A stretch of DNA of 64,000 bases from Flavobacterium macacae. GTDB lineage: Bacteria > Bacteroidota > Bacteroidia > Flavobacteriales > Flavobacteriaceae. The notes under the pieces were generated by a model. That model was not told the origin of the DNA. It worked only from the letters and a program-made list of their open reading frames with translations, and did not search any database. The stretch spans positions 1 through 64,000 of the forward strand of contig NZ_RQVR01000004.1 in NCBI RefSeq assembly GCF_003865365.1, written 5' to 3'. Below are positions 51,405-58,674 of this stretch, piece after piece; the first letter of the stretch is position 1, and every line of letters begins with the position of its first letter. Position numbers and translations under genes: made by a program.

Positions 51405-51503
51405 TCGGAGCCGTTTCCAGCCCCTGCAAGGGCAAGTGCTTTTGAGATGCCGAAATTTATTTCGAGGACCTCAAGAGATAACTTGCTCTGAACAGGAGTT
51501 CAG
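51405..51503. other. Candidate origin of transfer (oriT)
   Basis: Three inverted repeats occur within 100 bp upstream of mobA: GCCC-ctgcaa-GGGC (51420-51433), CGAAAT-TT-ATTTCG (51451-51464) and CTGAAC-AGGA-GTTCAG (51488-51503). The GC-rich core CCCCTGCAAGGGCAAGT resembles what I recall of Bacteroidota transfer origins. The nic site cannot be placed from sequence. Confidence 0.55.
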
Positions 51504-51604
51504 AAAAATCCATTTTGCAAACGGATTGGAGTTAGCTGAAAAATTTAGTCGCTTCTGTTACAAATTTCGGAAAGAGTATTTGAATAACAGCTGTTTACAA
51601 TCAA

Positions 51605-51644
51605 GCCAATGAACGCCAAATGATGCCTTTGAAAGCCACATTTT
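51605..51644 (+). repeat. Phased GCCA array 1
   Basis: GCC begins at 51605, 51615, 51625 and 51635, an exact 10-bp period. The units are GCCAATGAAC, GCCAAATGAT, GCCTTTGAAA and GCCACATTTT. It is upstream of the DUF3408 gene at 51884. Confidence 0.85.
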
Positions 51645-51883
51645 TTTAGTTGGTGCGTATCTTCTTTTATTTGTCCCGTCGATATGCAAACTGTACAGAC
51701 AGCAAAAGCGTAAGAACGGTTATACGTTGCTCCCAACGGCTAGAAAATCAGTCGGCATTGCGATTCAGTGTAATTATAGCCGATACTTTGATATACAATA
51801 GCTATGGACAATAGAACTTCCGTTTGGATAATAGTATTTGAGATCAAACAATAAGATATGCAAACACATAAACATAAAAATCT

Positions 51884-52300
51884 ATGGACAGAGAAAATAA
51901 AAAAAGAGTGACACCTGATATTGATGAGGAGAAAATGATGAACCTAATGGTGGATGGTGTGAAAATAGGTGGACTACAGGATCCTGATGAAACACCACCT
52001 GCCGAACAGCTACCCGAAAAAGAAAAAGAGGTAAAGAGAGAGCGAAGCCGTACCAAAAGAATCAGCCCGGCTGAATATGAAGAAATATTCTTCAGGGAAG
52101 TAAAAACTACGGCACGGCATGGGAAATCGGTATATATCGATCCCAACCACCATAAAAAGCTCTCACGTATCATTCAGGTTATCGGAGATGACAACATTAC
52201 CATCTATGCGTACCTGTCTAATCTATTGGATCATCATTTTCAGGAATTTGAACAGCAGATAACGGAAAGCTTCAATGAAAAGAACAAGCCTATTTTTTGA
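51884..52300 (+). CDS. DUF3408 domain protein
   Basis: This 138-residue protein matches DUF3408, found on Bacteroidota conjugative and mobilizable elements. The N-terminal half is charged and low in complexity (DPDETPPAEQLPEKEKEVKR). The C-terminal half is a compact domain, ARHGKSVYIDPNHHKKLSRI then IQVIGDDNITIYAYLSNLLD, resembling a ribbon-helix-helix DNA-binding fold. It probably assists mobilization or partition. It lies divergent from mobA with the candidate oriT and array 1 between. Confidence 0.82.
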   Translation: MDRENKKRVTPDIDEEKMMNLMVDGVKIGGLQDPDETPPAEQLPEKEKEVKRERSRTKRISPAEYEEIFFREVKTTARHGKSVYIDPNHHKKLSRIIQVIGDDNITIYAYLSNLLDHHFQEFEQQITESFNEKNKPIF

Positions 52301-52343
52301 GTTCCTTAAAAATTGAAAGGTCAAGCTGAAAATACAGCAAACA

Positions 52344-52383
52344 GCCAATGAACGCCAAACAGTGCCACTGACAGCCACTTTGG
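52344..52383 (+). repeat. Phased GCCA array 2
   Basis: GCC begins at 52344, 52354, 52364 and 52374. The units are GCCAATGAAC, GCCAAACAGT, GCCACTGACA and GCCACTTTGG. It ends 45 bp before the AbiEii-like gene start. Confidence 0.87.
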
Positions 52384-52428
52384 GCTAAGGCTTCGATTTC
52401 GGGAGTAAATTCCCGAAAAACGAAAATT

Positions 52429-53118
52429 ATGCTACACAAAGAAACGGTCAGTGCAGAGATGTGGGAACTGCTCCAAAAGCTGATGAAAGATGAAAAGCTG
52501 AAAGATTATTTTTTGGTGGGTGGAACAGCTCTTGCTTTGAGGTTAGGACATCGCTTATCGGTGGACATTGACCTGTTCACAACAAAAGATTTTGACTCAA
52601 AAGAAATGTTCAAATACCTAAAGGAAGCCTATAGAGCCGAATTGATAGAAGACGGACTGTCAAATAATACTGTTTTAGCTTTTATAGGGAATATAAAGGT
52701 TGATGTTCTGACACACAATTATCCATTGGTGGCTCCTTTAGAATATAATGATGGTATCAGAATGGTATCAAACCAGGACATCGGTGCGATGAAACTCCAT
52801 GCCATTCATCAGAGCGGTGAACGATATAAGGATTTTGTGGATATGGCTTTTTTACTTGAGCATGCTCCGCTAAAAAATTATCTGGATAGTTATCACCAGA
52901 AGTATAAACAAGACCCTTATTGGGCATGTATTGGTTTAAAAACCTATGACAGGATTGAATCTATTAAGGGAGTCGGTATATTAAAAGGAAAGGGAAAAAG
53001 CTTCAATGAGATAAAAGCCATTCTTGAAAAAGCCTTGAAAAATCCCTTGGAGCAGGCTACATTACAAAGACAAAAAGAGGTGCCGAAGACGAACAAAAGA
53101 CGTGGTTTCAGAAGGTAA
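52429..53118 (+). CDS. AbiEii/AbiGii-family nucleotidyltransferase toxin
   Basis: This 229-residue protein has the nucleotidyltransferase core YFLVGGTALALRLGHRLSVD followed by IDLFTTKDFD (GG...D-x-D), then KVDVLTHNYPLVAPL and DIGAMKLHAIHQSGERYKDF. AbiEii toxins add nucleotides to tRNA or a related target and block phage growth by abortive infection. The C-terminal basic tail (KTNKRRGFRR) is typical of shorter Bacteroidota members. DUF6922 genes follow downstream and may encode the antitoxin. Phased array 2 precedes it. Confidence 0.85.
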   Translation: MLHKETVSAEMWELLQKLMKDEKLKDYFLVGGTALALRLGHRLSVDIDLFTTKDFDSKEMFKYLKEAYRAELIEDGLSNNTVLAFIGNIKVDVLTHNYPLVAPLEYNDGIRMVSNQDIGAMKLHAIHQSGERYKDFVDMAFLLEHAPLKNYLDSYHQKYKQDPYWACIGLKTYDRIESIKGVGILKGKGKSFNEIKAILEKALKNPLEQATLQRQKEVPKTNKRRGFRR

Positions 53119-53166
53119 TGTAATTGAAAATCAGTATATTTGTATATCTAAAAAAAACGGAATGAC

Positions 53167-53475
53167 ATGGGGGAAATTATAGTAAACAGACCTGATCTGC
53201 ACCCTAAATTCTTTTGGGATTTTAAATTTGATGAAATAGAATGGGAAGCCTATAAAATGGTTATCTCACGTATTTTAGAACGTGGCGGTCAACAGGAAAT
53301 TAATGAAATCATCCGTTTTTATGGTCGTGATAAAGTAGTCACGGCTATCCGTGACGAAATTTACTTTCTTCCCAATTACGCCATTGACAAAGCTTTGAAA
53401 TTCTTCCCTGAACTCAAAAAGGAAGAAATGTACTGTTACCTGAACCGTAAGGACAAACCTTACCATTGGATATAA
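53167..53475 (+). CDS. DUF6922 domain protein, copy 1
   Basis: This 102-residue protein matches DUF6922: PKFFWDFKFDEIEWEAYKMV, then ILERGGQQEINEIIRFYGRD, and the conserved end AIDKALKFFPELKKEEMYCY. Such proteins commonly pair with AbiEii-type toxins, so it may act as the antitoxin. Its last 60 residues are nearly identical to the copy at 53494-53807. The gene is 48 bp downstream of the toxin. Confidence 0.78.
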   Translation: MGEIIVNRPDLHPKFFWDFKFDEIEWEAYKMVISRILERGGQQEINEIIRFYGRDKVVTAIRDEIYFLPNYAIDKALKFFPELKKEEMYCYLNRKDKPYHWI

Positions 53476-53493
53476 ACCGGTGATTTTAAAACA

Positions 53494-53807
53494 ATGGAAT
53501 TAAAAGGTAACGTAAATATTCCAAATCTTGACCGTGTGTTTTTTGGGATTTCGATATTGATGCAATGGACTTTAACAAAGCCTATAAGACTATTATTGCC
53601 CGTATCGTGGAGCGTGGAGGTCAGCAGGAAATTGATGAAATCATCCGTTTCTACGGTTATGATAAAGTAGTCACAGCTATCCGTGACGAAATTTACTTTC
53701 TTCCCAATTACGCTATTGACAAAGCTTTAAAATTCTTTCCCGAACTCAAAAAGGAAGAAATGTACTGTTACCTGAACCGTAAGGATAAACCTTACCATTG
53801 GATATAA
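53494..53807 (+). pseudogene. DUF6922 domain protein, copy 2, frameshifted
   Basis: An ATG at 53494 starts MELKGNVNIPNLDRVFF, then a run of six T residues (53539-53544) shifts the frame. The next frame continues WDFDIDAMDFNKAYKTIIAR then IVERGGQQEIDEIIRFYGYD to the stop at 53807. One base fewer in the run would give a full-length 104-residue protein like copy 1. An internal ATG at 53565 could give an 80-residue form without the N-terminal strand. The 3' 180 bp are almost identical to copy 1, so the duplication is recent. Confidence 0.8.
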
Positions 53808-53839
53808 AAAATCCAGTCTTAAAAGCGGTGTTCTTTTTG

Positions 53840-53880
53840 CTTCTTTTTTCTTGCTCCGCAAACCTTACAAGAAAAAGAAG
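53840..53880. repeat. Imperfect inverted repeat
   Basis: CTTCTTTTTTCTTG (53840-53853) faces CAAGAAAAAGAAG (53868-53880) with one bulged base and a 14-base loop. It could act as a terminator for the DUF6922 genes. Confidence 0.6.
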
Positions 53881-54003
53881 TGACGACACTAATCATCAGC
53901 GAAACAAATAGTATTTATATCACTGCCGATCGTAGATAGCCGAAAAACTTCCTTCAAAAAAATATTTTCCAAAAGAAAAAGGAAAAAAAGAAAGCAGATA
54001 AAC

Positions 54004-54144
54004 GGAAAGGACAATGCAGAGCCAAAAGGAAACGGAATAAGTCCCGAAGGGTGAAACAGAAAAAAGAATTTGATTTAGATTTTCTTTTTTCTGTTTCATT
54101 ATGCCGTAAGCTTTTTGCTGGCTAGTGCGTGGGATGTCCTTTCC
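54004..54144. repeat. Nested concentric palindrome
   Basis: A perfect 17-bp inner stem, TGAAACAGAAAAAAGAA (54052-54068) with its complement at 54082-54098, has a 13-base loop. A perfect 10-bp outer stem, GGAAAGGACA (54004-54013) and TGTCCTTTCC (54135-54144), shares the same centre within one base. Between them the two arms show partial complementarity. Confidence 0.8.
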
Positions 54145-54399
54145 AACTTAGCTGCCTTTTTATCCGTTTTTTGGAAATCTGTTCATTCCAATATTTCCGC
54201 TTATGAAAAGCGGATTAAAAGCCATTTATCAAAGAAGTGGGTTTGAAAGCCACAGAAAGGATAACAGAAAATGGGCGTAGGAAAAGGTTTGGATATTTTT
54301 TGTTATGCTTTCCCTATATCCTTACAAAACTCTTTGATTTGCATGAGCCACAAGCACAGGAAAATTAAAGTGTTTTGAGGATTAAAATCCACATATACT

Positions 54400-54439
54400 G
54401 CCAGTGAACGCCAAACACAGCCAAACGAAGCCAAAACTC
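54400..54439 (+). repeat. Phased GCCA array 3
   Basis: GCC begins at 54400, 54410, 54420 and 54430. The units are GCCAGTGAAC, GCCAAACACA, GCCAAACGAA and GCCAAAACTC. It precedes the gene at 54485. Confidence 0.87.
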
Positions 54440-54484
54440 GTGAGTGCATTTCCAAATATTCTATTTTGTGCAAAATGTATTATT

Positions 54485-54859
54485 ATGGAACAGCAAAGAA
54501 AACCAAAACCAAGAAAAAAATGGCTTGATAAGATAATGGAACAGTTACCTATATTCGGATTTGATTCAAGGGGAAGTATTTTATCAAATTTTGCATCTAA
54601 TTTCAACCGAAATTTCAAAAGAGCAAAGGGGTCAGGAGTTGTCAGGCTTTTGTCTTCAATGTTTTCTGCACAACCAGTAAAATCAACTTCCCAACCTGAA
54701 AGCATCATAGGTGCGACAAAAACGGTTATTCGTTCAGATTTTAAAAATACTGATAAAAACCAAACGGTAAAGACCAAACAAAAGCCTGCTTTAAGAATCG
54801 ACAATGCAATCAAACAGGAAGCCGGTCTAAAAAATAAAAAGCCAAAGTTGGGATTATAG
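54485..54859 (+). CDS. Basic hypothetical protein of the mobile element
   Basis: This 124-residue, lysine-rich protein starts MEQQRKPKPRKKWLDKIMEQ and is low in complexity after residue 60. I recognise no domain. An in-frame ATG at 54404 exists, but it lies inside phased array 3, so the ATG at 54485 is preferred. Array 3 upstream and array 4 downstream place it in the same regulatory series as the helix-turn-helix genes. Confidence 0.6.
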   Translation: MEQQRKPKPRKKWLDKIMEQLPIFGFDSRGSILSNFASNFNRNFKRAKGSGVVRLLSSMFSAQPVKSTSQPESIIGATKTVIRSDFKNTDKNQTVKTKQKPALRIDNAIKQEAGLKNKKPKLGL

Positions 54860-54870
54860 ACGAGTATTTG

Positions 54871-54910
54871 GCAACTGAACGCCAAACAAAGCCAATGAAA
54901 GCAACATTGG
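54871..54910 (+). repeat. Phased GCCA array 4
   Basis: GC(C/A)A begins at 54871, 54881, 54891 and 54901. The units are GCAACTGAAC, GCCAAACAAA, GCCAATGAAA and GCAACATTGG. It lies 50 bp upstream of the helix-turn-helix gene at 54960. Confidence 0.85.
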
Positions 54911-54959
54911 ATATGTCTATTGGAATAGCTTTTATTTTCGAGGTCTAAATTGATTAGGT

Positions 54960-55256
54960 ATGGAAATAACGGTTTTGGACATTCAGATTTTAAAGGCATT
55001 GAATAAGGAAATAAAAGAAGTATCTCTATTGATTGCGGAAATTACAGCACCTTACAAAGCACTGCAACAGGCAACGAAATGGCTCGACCAACAGGAAGCC
55101 TGCCAATTGCTCAATATCAGTAAACGAACATTACAAACGTATAGAGCAAAGGGTATTCTTGGAGCAACGCAAATCAATCGTAAAACATATTTCAAATTAT
55201 CCGAAGTGGAGTTACTGATGCAGGGAGAGCGACCATTAAAAAAGCAAAAGAAATGA
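54960..55256 (+). CDS. Helix-turn-helix (excisionase/MerR-like) protein 1
   Basis: This 98-residue protein has an N-terminal coiled helix (LKALNKEIKEVSLLIAEI) and a MerR/excisionase helix-turn-helix, WLDQQEACQLLNISKRTLQT then YRAKGILGATQINRKTYFKL. Proteins of this type on Bacteroidota elements control excision and mobilization. It overlaps the second copy by 4 bp (ATGA). It may bind the phased arrays nearby; that is an inference. Confidence 0.8.
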   Translation: MEITVLDIQILKALNKEIKEVSLLIAEITAPYKALQQATKWLDQQEACQLLNISKRTLQTYRAKGILGATQINRKTYFKLSEVELLMQGERPLKKQKK

Positions 55257-55534
55257 AACAGATTGGAAATTCAAACGAGGATATGCTTGCCCTGCTTGAA
55301 GCTGTGGTAGGTATCAAAAATGAACTGTTGTATATCAGGGAATATTTTCATCCGCTCTTAAAAGGGGAAATTTATCTGTCAGGCGAACAGGTTTGCGAAA
55401 TGTTGCATATCAGCAAACGGACGTTGCAACAGTACAGGGATGACGGACTGATACCTTTTATCAAGCTCGAACGGAAAATTCTGTTTCGTGAAAGCGATAT
55501 TATTATGGTATTGGAAGATAACTATCAGCGTTAG
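55253..55534 (+). CDS. Helix-turn-helix (excisionase/MerR-like) protein 2
   Basis: This 93-residue paralog of the preceding protein contains YLSGEQVCEMLHISKRTLQQ then YRDDGLIPFIKLERKILFRE. Tandem pairs of these proteins occur in CTnDOT-family elements (Xis-like). The pair suggests that a heterodimer or ordered binding regulates the island. It is followed by a short hairpin. Confidence 0.8.
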   Translation: MKQIGNSNEDMLALLEAVVGIKNELLYIREYFHPLLKGEIYLSGEQVCEMLHISKRTLQQYRDDGLIPFIKLERKILFRESDIIMVLEDNYQR

Positions 55535-55576
55535 CTGATTGTATGAAACTGTAATCGTATCGGTCAATTAAAGAAA

Positions 55577-55603
55577 CAGCCCACTGCTTAAAGCCGTGGG
55601 CTG
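55577..55603 (+). terminator. Hairpin after the helix-turn-helix pair
   Basis: CAGCCCAC (55577-55584) pairs with GTGGGCTG (55596-55603). The following T tail is poor, so it may slow rather than stop transcription. Confidence 0.45.
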
Positions 55604-55657
55604 TGGTGTTTCGTTAAAATAATTAATACAAATTTTGTGCATTAATTCATCTTTTTT

Positions 55658-56599
55658 TTATTTCCAAAATTCCCACCATTTTTTATCTTTTTTTTCTTCT
55701 TTAAGTTCTTCAATATTCTGAATAAAATTTTCTTCAGTTTTTAAATGATCATTGAGCACTTTATTATAAAATTTTTCATCAGTTGGATCTATCCCAAATA
55801 ACCAGTCTGTTTGTTTTGTTGTGTAGTACCTTTTAACAACTGATTCCGTTTCGGGATTTTCTAATAATATTCTTATTACACCCTGATAATTTGATTTAAA
55901 TACCGTTTCAACAGGTATTATTCCTTCAGAATTACCCAGCGTCATATAGTGATATACATCAACCTTGTTTTCTAAAGCATACTGATGAAATATTTCAAAT
56001 AGTCTGATTTGTTCTTCTGGGGTATAACTTGAAATTAATCTACTATCCATATATTTATAAAAATATCCGCTTCTCAAAGCATACTCAATGTCTTGCAGTA
56101 ATTTCTCTGAACCTACCCATTTGAATCTGTAAAATTCTTTATCTGAAAAATCAATAAGCGAAAAACCTGTTGTCTTTTTTATCTGGGCTTCTATTAAATC
56201 TGCATAATCTTTATATAAATTCTCAATAGGTAGTGGTTCTCCAATAGAAACTTCATCATCCACTACGTCATTTTCAACTCGGAAATATCGTTGCTCAAAT
56301 TTGGAATTTAAGCTCCACTTGAAACTAAAAGTCATTGTGGATTCCTGAATGACGAAAGAAAAAACTTCCATATTTTCAGAAGTTCTTCCCCATATTCCTG
56401 TTTCCAATTCGGTTAGTATTAAAGTTACGTTTTCTAAAAAACAAACATCATAAACTCCTTTTTTTTTATGCCTTTCAAATGCGGTTTCAGCAGACACTTT
56501 TTTTTGAAATTTCCACTCCAATTCAAGTTCTCTGCCCAAATCAAAACCGTCTGTATCAAATCCATTGTTTACACAAATTCCCGCTATACTTTGTCCCAT
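55658..56599 (-). CDS. Hypothetical protein
   Basis: This 313-residue soluble protein starts MGQSIAGICVNNGFDTDGFD and ends with the aromatic tail KKDKKWWEFWK. An alpha/beta N-terminal half and a helical C-terminal half (EQIRLFEIFHQYALENKVDV) are apparent. I recognise no family. It lies between the integrase terminator and the helix-turn-helix pair, so it is cargo next to the integrase, where defence genes often sit. Confidence 0.65.
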   Translation of the reverse strand: MGQSIAGICVNNGFDTDGFDLGRELELEWKFQKKVSAETAFERHKKKGVYDVCFLENVTLILTELETGIWGRTSENMEVFSFVIQESTMTFSFKWSLNSKFEQRYFRVENDVVDDEVSIGEPLPIENLYKDYADLIEAQIKKTTGFSLIDFSDKEFYRFKWVGSEKLLQDIEYALRSGYFYKYMDSRLISSYTPEEQIRLFEIFHQYALENKVDVYHYMTLGNSEGIIPVETVFKSNYQGVIRILLENPETESVVKRYYTTKQTDWLFGIDPTDEKFYNKVLNDHLKTEENFIQNIEELKEEKKDKKWWEFWK

Positions 56600-56652
56600 T
56601 CTTTAAATTTATATTTTGTTTAAAGTATTTTCCCTTTGAGCGCTAAATTACA

Positions 56653-56683
56653 AAAAAGCCAACGCAAAACAGCATTGGCTTTC
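56653..56683 (-). terminator. Terminator of the integrase gene
   Basis: On the minus strand AAAGCCAA (56676-56683) pairs with TTGGCTTT (56656-56663) and the transcript continues into a U-run. Confidence 0.75.
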
Positions 56684-56702
56684 TTTAATCGCTTTATTAG
56701 TT

Positions 56703-57959
56703 TTAAAGTTCAGTAATAAAAGAGTTTTCCATGTTTTTGAAATTATTAGATACCTTCTGCATATCCTTTCCGACTTTCTCATTGAGAATTTTGGCATAAA
56801 TCTGTGTGGTAGCAATGTTTTTATGCCCTAACATTTTGCTCAAACTCTCTAACGGAACGCCCTCGCTCAAAAACAGCGTGGCAAACGTATGGCGTGCTAA
56901 ATGAAAGGTTACTTTCTTTTCTTTCAGGCATTCAATCTGTTGAGATATTCTCTTTAAGCTGTCATTACAAATCGTATTTGATGGTACAGGAAATACTTTT
57001 CCATCTTTTGAAAATCCTGCATATTTTTCGATAATCATTTTGGGAATATCCAACAGCATCACGTTAGATGATATAGCCGTTTTCTTTCTGCGTACAATAA
57101 TCCACTGGTTGCCATCAAAGAAATCCTGAATATTACTGTTTCTAAGCCCTTTCATATCTGAATAGGAAAGACCTGTAAAGCAACTGAAAACAAACAGGTC
57201 TTTAACCAATTCGTCTTTCTTTTTCTCGCAGTTGAACGTTACAAGCTGTTCCAATTCGTTACGTAATAGATAACCTCTGTCTTTCTCCTTTTTGGTATTC
57301 TTGTACTCGCTGAACGGATTAAAAGCAAGATGCTTTCTGCTCATTGCCAATCGGCAAACCGTGGTAAAGCCAATCATATAAAGCCAAATTGTGTTATGTG
57401 TCAAGCTTTGGTCATCACGCAGGTAGTAATCAAAGTCCTGTACAAAATCAGGAGTAAGGTCATTAAAAGACACATCGGAGTAACCGTATTTTGTAAGTAC
57501 AAAATTGCGAAGATGTCTTAATAGTGTTTTATACTTACTTCGTGTTCCATTTACCCGAAGTCCGCTATTGACCTTTTTCTCATAGTCGGAAAGAAACTGT
57601 TCATAGAACTTGAAAAAGGTCATTTCTCCGCTTTCTATACCGAGGAAGGCATTTTTAAGTTTAGTACTGTTTACAGTCCCCTCGTTCTTCAGAATTTTGG
57701 AATAGCATTCCTCAATACCTGAACGGATTTTGTCAAGTTTGCTGTTTATTTCTTGGGCCTCTCGGCTTTTACCTAAAACCCTGCCGTACTTCAAATCCCA
57801 ATTTGTTGCGGAAATATCCAACTTGGCACTGAATGCAGATTGATTACCGTTTACGGTAATTCTGCACATAACCGTAACTTTCCCGTTCTTCTTCGGGGCA
57901 TTCTTTTTAAGGTAGAAAAGAACCTTAAACGTTGATTTTTTTGTCGTTTCCATACTCAC
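56703..57959 (-). CDS. Tyrosine integrase, IntDOT-like
   Basis: This 418-residue recombinase should integrate and excise the island. It has an arm-binding domain (about residues 10-90), a SAM-like core-binding domain (110-215) and a catalytic domain (225-400). Catalytic residues visible are His353 and Arg356 in FHLARHTFATLF, His379 in MLGHKN, and the nucleophile Tyr388 in TTQIYAKI. The position of the first catalytic arginine holds Ser265 (CFTGLSYSDMKGL), as in CTnDOT IntDOT. The start may be the ATG two codons later. It lies at the right edge of the island, reading inward. Confidence 0.9.
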   Translation of the reverse strand: MSMETTKKSTFKVLFYLKKNAPKKNGKVTVMCRITVNGNQSAFSAKLDISATNWDLKYGRVLGKSREAQEINSKLDKIRSGIEECYSKILKNEGTVNSTKLKNAFLGIESGEMTFFKFYEQFLSDYEKKVNSGLRVNGTRSKYKTLLRHLRNFVLTKYGYSDVSFNDLTPDFVQDFDYYLRDDQSLTHNTIWLYMIGFTTVCRLAMSRKHLAFNPFSEYKNTKKEKDRGYLLRNELEQLVTFNCEKKKDELVKDLFVFSCFTGLSYSDMKGLRNSNIQDFFDGNQWIIVRRKKTAISSNVMLLDIPKMIIEKYAGFSKDGKVFPVPSNTICNDSLKRISQQIECLKEKKVTFHLARHTFATLFLSEGVPLESLSKMLGHKNIATTQIYAKILNEKVGKDMQKVSNNFKNMENSFITEL

Positions 57960-58066
57960 AATTCTTAATGATAAAATTAAACCTATGCGAGCTACGGAAC
58001 AATATGAAAAACTATGCAGAAAGCTGAATTACAGTATTTTAAAGCGGTTTCTGCTAATGCTTGAAA

Positions 58067-58143
58067 GTAACGTTTTAGTAACCTTACTTTTGCCTAACCT
58101 CGCTTTTTTCTGCTTTTTACATCATTACCAAAAAATCAAAAAA
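58067..58143. other. Candidate right attachment region (attR)
   Basis: GTAACGTTTTAGTAAC (58067-58082) resembles the motif at 18863 in 14 of 16 bases. AATCAAAAAA (58134-58143) repeats the sequence at 18848. The order is the mirror of the left end, as expected. Confidence 0.4.
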
Positions 58144-58174
58144 CGATTGTAAAGCCTTTATTTACAATCGTTTT
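58140..58174 (-). terminator. Terminator of the pyrophosphohydrolase gene
   Basis: AAAACGATTGTAAA (58140-58153) pairs perfectly with TTTACAATCGTTTT (58161-58174). The minus-strand transcript continues into a U-rich tail. The island's right end appears to lie at this terminator. Confidence 0.85.
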
Positions 58175-58211
58175 CCCTGTTATTAATCTTTGATGTATTT
58201 TTACTGAAAAT

Positions 58212-58595
58212 TTATTTTAAAATTACTGAAAAATCGGGCTTGAAATAATTAGGGCCTTTCATTACTTTTCCATCTTCACGGTAAATGGGTTTTCCGTCTT
58301 GGCCTAATTTACTCATATTGCTTCTTTGAATTTCGTCAAAAACTTCTTCAATTTTATGTTGCAGACCGTGTTCGATAATCGTCCCGCATAAAATATAAAG
58401 CATATCACCCAAAGCATCGGCGATTTCCACTTTATCATCGTTTTGAACAGCTTCTAAATATTCCTCATTTTCTTCTTTCATTAAATTATAACGAAGCGTA
58501 TTTTTGCTTTCGCCTAAATCACCTTTTACAATTTCACTATATCCGATTCCAAATGCCTTGTGAAATTCTTTCACGGCGTCCAATTGTTTTTGCAT
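58212..58595 (-). CDS. MazG-like nucleoside triphosphate pyrophosphohydrolase
   Basis: This 127-residue protein belongs to the all-alpha NTP pyrophosphohydrolase group (MazG/PRA-PH-like). KEENEEYLEAVQNDDKVEIA then DALGDMLYILCGTIIEHGL shows the EExxE...ExxD metal site. It should hydrolyse NTPs to NMP and pyrophosphate, perhaps as house-cleaning. The ATG at 58595 is preferred over an upstream in-frame ATG (58631), because that longer form adds a His-rich leader close to the divergent promoter region. Confidence 0.85.
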   Translation of the reverse strand: MQKQLDAVKEFHKAFGIGYSEIVKGDLGESKNTLRYNLMKEENEEYLEAVQNDDKVEIADALGDMLYILCGTIIEHGLQHKIEEVFDEIQRSNMSKLGQDGKPIYREDGKVMKGPNYFKPDFSVILK

Positions 58596-58649
58596 AATTT
58601 CTAAAATTAAATGATGGTGCAAAATACTCACTTTTTGAAATCAAATAAG

Positions 58650-58657
58650 TACTTTTG
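58650..58657 (+). promoter_or_regulatory. -7 promoter box
   Basis: TACTTTTG matches TAnnTTTG 17 bp before the ATG at 58675. Confidence 0.5.
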
Positions 58658-58674
58658 CATAAAATTTATACACT

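Larger units (their letters stand above)
51369..51883. other. Gene-free transfer-origin and regulatory region
   Basis: This 515-bp spacer between mobA (minus) and DUF3408 (plus) holds the candidate oriT (51405-51503), phased array 1 (51605-51644) and the DUF3408 promoter region. No supported gene is present. Confidence 0.6.
53808..54484. other. Gene-free stretch rich in hairpins
   Basis: No gene is supported in these 677 bp. They contain the 53840-53880 hairpin, the nested palindrome at 54004-54144, and phased array 3 (54400-54439). An antisense frame spans 54382-54999 but lacks family resemblance and overlaps a better gene. Confidence 0.6.
18848..58143. mobile_element. Mobilizable integrative island of about 39.3 kb
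   Basis: The island lies between convergent ilvE and a MazG-like gene. It encodes an IntDOT-like integrase at its right end (56703-57959), MobA/MobB with a candidate oriT, DUF3408 and two excisionase-like proteins. It carries a defence block at the left end and long secreted-gene arrays in the middle. A 16-bp motif, GTAACGATTTGGTAAC at 18863 and GTAACGTTTTAGTAAC at 58067, is repeated directly just inside both ends (14 of 16 identical). A short repeat AATCAAAAAA lies just outside both (18848-18857 and 58134-58143). No conjugation (tra/T4SS) genes are present, so it would depend on a helper. The ends are inferred. Confidence 0.65.

Noticed and set aside
51605-54910. Phased GCCA arrays as CRISPR repeats or replication iterons
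   Set aside because: Units are only 10 bp with no spacers, so they are not CRISPR. Iterons are usually 17-22 bp and next to a Rep gene, which is absent.
54382-54999. 205-codon open frame on the minus strand
   Set aside because: It runs antisense to the basic protein gene and across array 3 and array 4, has a composition unlike a folded protein, and matches no family.
18848-58143. Conjugative (self-transferable) element
   Set aside because: No T4SS/tra genes or coupling protein are present; only mobilization genes are, so helper-dependent transfer is the better reading.
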